A stretch of DNA of 64,000 bases from Veillonella infantium (GTDB lineage: Bacteria > Bacillota > Negativicutes > Veillonellales > Veillonellaceae). Under the pieces are notes generated by a model. The model ran no database searches. It was not told the origin of the DNA and saw nothing but the letters and a program-made list of their open reading frames with translations. Shown here piece by piece: positions 61,037 to 64,000 of this stretch (the stretch's first letter is position 1; every line of letters starts with the position of its first letter). The stretch spans positions 1-64,000 of the forward strand of contig NZ_PPDD01000010.1 of assembly GCF_002959895.1 (NCBI RefSeq). Reading direction: 5' to 3'. The position numbers and the translations under genes are program-made.

Positions 61037-62332
61037 ATGACAATTATTGAACGTTTACGACAATATAAAGAATTAGATCCTCACAAGATTGCTCTAATTA
61101 TAGATGATAAAAAGTATACATATGCTGATTTGTATGATGCTATTTTATCCATAGATATTAATGATACTAGTCGTATAGTAAATGTTGCTCAAACTAAAGA
61201 ATCACCGAAATATATAGTTGCTTTAATTCAGAGTCAATCATTCGTGGAACAACTTGTACAGTGGTTGGGGGTATTGTATACAGGTTATATTCCTATGGTA
61301 TGCCATAACGAGATGGATACAGAGTATGTAGAGGAATTGGCTCGTATTATAGCATATAAAGGGGTAGCGCCTTTAGCTGATTTTGGTGTACTTACCTCTG
61401 GAACTACTGGGCGTCCAAAACCTTTATGGCGTAGTGAGAGCTCGTGGAGAGAGTTCTTTGATATCCAAAATGATATTTTTCATATAAACAAAGATACAAA
61501 AATATTCTTACATGGTAGCTTTAGCTTCACTGGTGTTAGTAATATGGTTGTCGGTGTGCTGTGGGCTGGTGGAACAGTGATTACAACGAGTACGTTACGT
61601 CCAAATCGATGGATACAGCTGATTAAGAAATATCATGTGGACCATATATATGCATTACCAACAAAATTACGATTACTAGTACGTCATTGCAAAAGTAAAC
61701 TAGACTCTATTAACTATATCATCGCAGGATCGCAAGTATTGGATCGACAGTTGATGAAACAGCTAGAACTAATATGTCCGAACATGGAGTTTATTCTCTA
61801 TTATGGTGCATCTGAGCTTAACTATATAACATATTGTACAGGTAAAGAGTGGTTAGACAGAGAAGGTACTGTGGGAAGGCCGTTCCCATCTGTCAGAATT
61901 GCAGAGCAGAACGGCGTTATTTATGTGACCACAAAGTATCATATTGAAGGCATTCCCGATACATATACTGTAAATGATTGCGGATATATTGATAGTGATG
62001 GGTATCTCATGTTTAATGGGCGCCAAGGTGATGTCATCAATAAAGGAGGATATAAAATTTCTATTCCTGAAATGGAATCGTATTTACAATCCTTACAGGG
62101 CGTTTCTGAAGTCGCAGTTATTACGATTAATGATGATATACGTGGGGAAGACTTTGTTGCTTATATGGTATTAGAGGATAATGTTGAATTAAGTAAAATT
62201 ATTGAACGTATTCATCACGAAAGACCTTCAATTGAATGGCCAAAAGCAGTTCTAGAAATTCCTATGTTACCTCTTACAGAATGCTCAAAAGTTGATAAAC
62301 AAAAGCTAAAAGAGTGGTATAATAAAGGGTAA
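61037..62332 (+). CDS. AMP-forming acyl-CoA/acyl-acid ligase (YhfT-like)
   Basis: A 431-residue ANL-superfamily ligase that activates a carboxylic acid as acyl-AMP and then a thioester. Motifs: the P-loop LTSGTTGRPKP, YGASELNYITY, DCGYIDSDGYLMFNGRQGD followed by VINKGGYKISIPEME, and the C-terminal lysine motif CSKVDKQKLKEWY. It is shorter than the usual about 500 residues; the N-terminal domain is reduced. The substrate is unknown. With bioY, a thiolase and a hydratase-like protein it may feed a biotin- or fatty-acid-related acyl chain. Confidence 0.83.
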   Translation: MTIIERLRQYKELDPHKIALIIDDKKYTYADLYDAILSIDINDTSRIVNVAQTKESPKYIVALIQSQSFVEQLVQWLGVLYTGYIPMVCHNEMDTEYVEELARIIAYKGVAPLADFGVLTSGTTGRPKPLWRSESSWREFFDIQNDIFHINKDTKIFLHGSFSFTGVSNMVVGVLWAGGTVITTSTLRPNRWIQLIKKYHVDHIYALPTKLRLLVRHCKSKLDSINYIIAGSQVLDRQLMKQLELICPNMEFILYYGASELNYITYCTGKEWLDREGTVGRPFPSVRIAEQNGVIYVTTKYHIEGIPDTYTVNDCGYIDSDGYLMFNGRQGDVINKGGYKISIPEMESYLQSLQGVSEVAVITINDDIRGEDFVAYMVLEDNVELSKIIERIHHERPSIEWPKAVLEIPMLPLTECSKVDKQKLKEWYNKG

Positions 62333-62359
62333 TCGTTTTTTCTATAAAAAGGAGGCATC

Positions 62360-63358
62360 ATGCAGATTAATAAGGCTGCGCTAGAGATTTTTGACTTTAC
62401 GTCCTCTTTAGCCGTATATTCTGAACATGAACTAAAGGTTGGCGATCAAGCTATACAAGATTATATTGCAAATCATGTAGCTAAGGCTTTCAAAGACCCA
62501 GGAGCTAGAACAGGTACCTTACATGATGCAAGTCCATTTGGTAAACAGCTAGTGGAATATAAAAATGGAAACCTCAAGTTTATAGATTTATCTAAGAACT
62601 TAGGTGAAAGCTTGTTTACCTATATGAAGCAAGCAACGGATTCCGTTGTTATTGATACGATTATCTGTGAAACTATTACAGATGCATCTTATATTTGTAT
62701 TCTTTTGTGCCAAGCGCATGATGCTTTTACACATCAACTATTTAGTGAGGATGATGGCAGTTTAGCCACAGAACTTGTTTCTCATAAGGCTGTGTTGCCG
62801 ATGCCATCACAGAAATTACGAGCTTTTGCATCAATTAATTTACATGATTTTAGTGTTCGTATTTTTGAACCGAAAGGTGAGTTTGACGGTGAAGTATCCT
62901 ATATCTTAGCCGATAAGGTATTACAATTAGGTACTAATCAATCCTCCCGAGATACAGTGAAAAAGGTAAAAGCTATTGTAGACAAGGTAGCTCAAGCACA
63001 CGAGTCGGATGGTGTTGTTGAATTGACGACGGCAAAGTCTATGATTGCTAAAAATGCTGAAGTATCTGATACAGTAGATCCTGTTCGTATTGTGGAAGAG
63101 GTATTTAAGGCGAATCCCATTCAACAAGAGGCGGCTAAGAAAGAATTAGCTGATGCAGATATGATGCGGCCATTACCGGTGAACCGTGAGTTTGCTACAA
63201 AGGTTGGAGAACATCACAAGATTAAAACAGATACGGGCATTGAAATCTCTTTCCCTGTGGAATATATGAAAAATCGCGAATTCATTGAAATTAAAACTAA
63301 TGATGATGGAACTTTACGCATTGAATTGAAAAATATTAATAAAATTGTAAATAAATAA
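62360..63358 (+). CDS. Nucleoid-associated protein, NA37/YejK family
   Basis: A 332-residue cytoplasmic protein resembling the 37-kDa nucleoid-associated family (E. coli YejK/NdpA). It shows HVAKAFKDPGARTGTLHDAS early, FASINLHDFSVRIFEPKGEF in the middle, and GIEISFPVEYMKNREFIEI late, with KTNDDGTLRIELKNINKI closing. The biological role of the family is poorly known. AAAGGAGGC lies before the ATG. It is likely a separate unit or read-through from the ligase gene 27 bases upstream. Confidence 0.75.
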   Translation: MQINKAALEIFDFTSSLAVYSEHELKVGDQAIQDYIANHVAKAFKDPGARTGTLHDASPFGKQLVEYKNGNLKFIDLSKNLGESLFTYMKQATDSVVIDTIICETITDASYICILLCQAHDAFTHQLFSEDDGSLATELVSHKAVLPMPSQKLRAFASINLHDFSVRIFEPKGEFDGEVSYILADKVLQLGTNQSSRDTVKKVKAIVDKVAQAHESDGVVELTTAKSMIAKNAEVSDTVDPVRIVEEVFKANPIQQEAAKKELADADMMRPLPVNREFATKVGEHHKIKTDTGIEISFPVEYMKNREFIEIKTNDDGTLRIELKNINKIVNK

Positions 63359-63444
63359 GAATAAGGCTATTTCTATTGATATATAGAAATTTATTATATA
63401 TTGATAAGATTTATTTGTTACGCTAATATATAAGGTGGAATATA

Positions 63445-63936
63445 GTGAGTAAAGAGAAACATAAAAAAACAAATGCATTACGTATTTTAGACACCCATAA
63501 GGTTCCTTATAGTATTAGTGAATATGAGTGGTCTGAAGAGCGGGCAGCTGGTCTTCATGTAGTGGACGCATTAGGGCTTGATGAAAAACAAGTTTTTAAA
63601 ACATTAGTTGGTAAGGGTGACAAAACAGGATATGTAGTATTTTGCATTCCTGTTGCAGCTGAATTAGATATGAAACAAGCTGCTCGTGTCAGTCATAATA
63701 AGTCTGTAGAGCTTGTTCATGTCAAGGACCTGCTAGGTATTACTGGCTATCTACGAGGAGGATGTTCTCCAGTGGGAATGAAAAAATTATTTCCCACATA
63801 TTTTGATGCTACTATGGAGCCTCAAGATTTTGTATATGTAAGTGCTGGTCTCCGAGGGATGCAAATGAAGGTAAATCCAAAAGATTTGGCATCTGTTGTA
63901 AATGCTGAATTTATAGCACTTACAATGGATCATTAA
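63445..63936 (+). CDS. ybaK: Cys-tRNA(Pro)/Cys-tRNA(Cys) deacylase YbaK
   Basis: A 163-residue YbaK/EbsC editing protein that hydrolyses Cys mischarged on tRNA(Pro). Features: NALRILDTHKVPYSISEYEW, QVFKTLVGKGDK with the catalytic lysine region, AAELDMKQAARVSHNKSVELV, and TGYLRGGCSPVGMKKLFPTY. Translation starts at GTG (63445) with AAGGTGG nine bases upstream. An 86-base AT-rich gap separates it from the previous gene, and the next gene begins nine bases later. Confidence 0.93.
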   Translation: MSKEKHKKTNALRILDTHKVPYSISEYEWSEERAAGLHVVDALGLDEKQVFKTLVGKGDKTGYVVFCIPVAAELDMKQAARVSHNKSVELVHVKDLLGITGYLRGGCSPVGMKKLFPTYFDATMEPQDFVYVSAGLRGMQMKVNPKDLASVVNAEFIALTMDH

Positions 63937-63945
63937 GAGGTACGT

Positions 63946-64000
63946 ATGGCAAAGAAGTATTATGCAGTTCGTCAGGGTCGTGTACCAGGTGTATATACCA
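63946..64000 (+). CDS. Viroplasmin/RNase H1-type protein, N-terminus only
   Basis: Eighteen residues are visible before the window ends: MAKKYYAVRQGRVPGVYT. This matches the N-terminal hybrid-binding (caulimovirus viroplasmin) domain that begins many bacterial RNase H1 proteins. AAGAGG lies upstream of the ATG. The rest, including the RNase H catalytic domain, is outside the window. Confidence 0.7.
   Translation, partial: MAKKYYAVRQGRVPGVYT

Overview
The window reads as a piece of chromosome from a low-GC Negativicute, most likely Veillonella or a close relative. The reasons are indirect but consistent. Housekeeping gene order is of the Bacillus/Firmicutes type (decarboxylase-tmk-holB-ricT-yabB-rsmI-metG-tatD, later a YabE-like protein, rnmV-ksgA, and a Bacillus-type PurR). 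Yet there is an LptD-like outer-membrane LPS assembly protein, which implies a diderm envelope. Genus assignment is inference.

Layout. 1-1.5 kb: 3' part of a 23S rRNA gene and a 5S rRNA gene, i.e. the end of an rrn operon. 1.55-2.35 kb: a non-coding stretch with two and a half copies of a structured repeat and inverted pieces of 5S rRNA. 2.4-7.7 kb: a Mop-type molybdate-binding protein, tRNA-Gly(CCC), a PepSY membrane protein, two tandem NhaA antiporters and a small 3D-domain wall protein. 7.8-20.3 kb: purR, glmU, prs, pth, then the conserved decarboxylase-tmk-holB-ricT-methyltransferase-rsmI-metG-tatD run. 20.5-25.7 kb: a polyphosphate operon (two Ppx/GppA-HD proteins and Ppk1). 26.1-32.0 kb: YabE-like G5/3D protein, a reverse-strand methionine/oxidative-damage block (LysR regulator, MetE-like methyltransferase, MsrAB), then rnmV-ksgA. 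32.2-39.3 kb: gltS, prfC, topB and a DEAD-box helicase. 39.3-45.4 kb: an iron region with FeoA, FeoB, a Cys-rich FeoB-associated peptide, a DUF6110-like small protein and an atypical P-type ATPase, with Fur-box-like sequences in front of both halves. 45.5-47.6 kb: two orphan membrane proteins and an ECF S component. 47.7-54.2 kb: the SCIFF peptide (47 aa), its radical SAM maturase and hypF-hypC-hypD-hypE for [NiFe]-hydrogenase maturation. 54.4-58.6 kb: two exported proteins of unknown function, the LptD-like protein and galU. 58.7-62.3 kb: hotdog dehydratase-like protein, BioY, thiolase and acyl-CoA ligase behind a promoter that overlaps a BirA-like operator. 62.4 kb-end: nucleoid-associated protein, Cys-tRNA(Pro) deacylase and the start of an RNase H-type gene.

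No prophage, insertion sequence, CRISPR array or defence island is visible; most of the window is core genome. The most interesting signals are the post-rRNA repeat, whose copies carry compensatory base changes in two crossing helices; the BirA-box/promoter overlap in front of a lipid-like CoA gene set containing bioY; the iron-linked ATPase with a non-CPC membrane motif; and the SCIFF/maturase pair.
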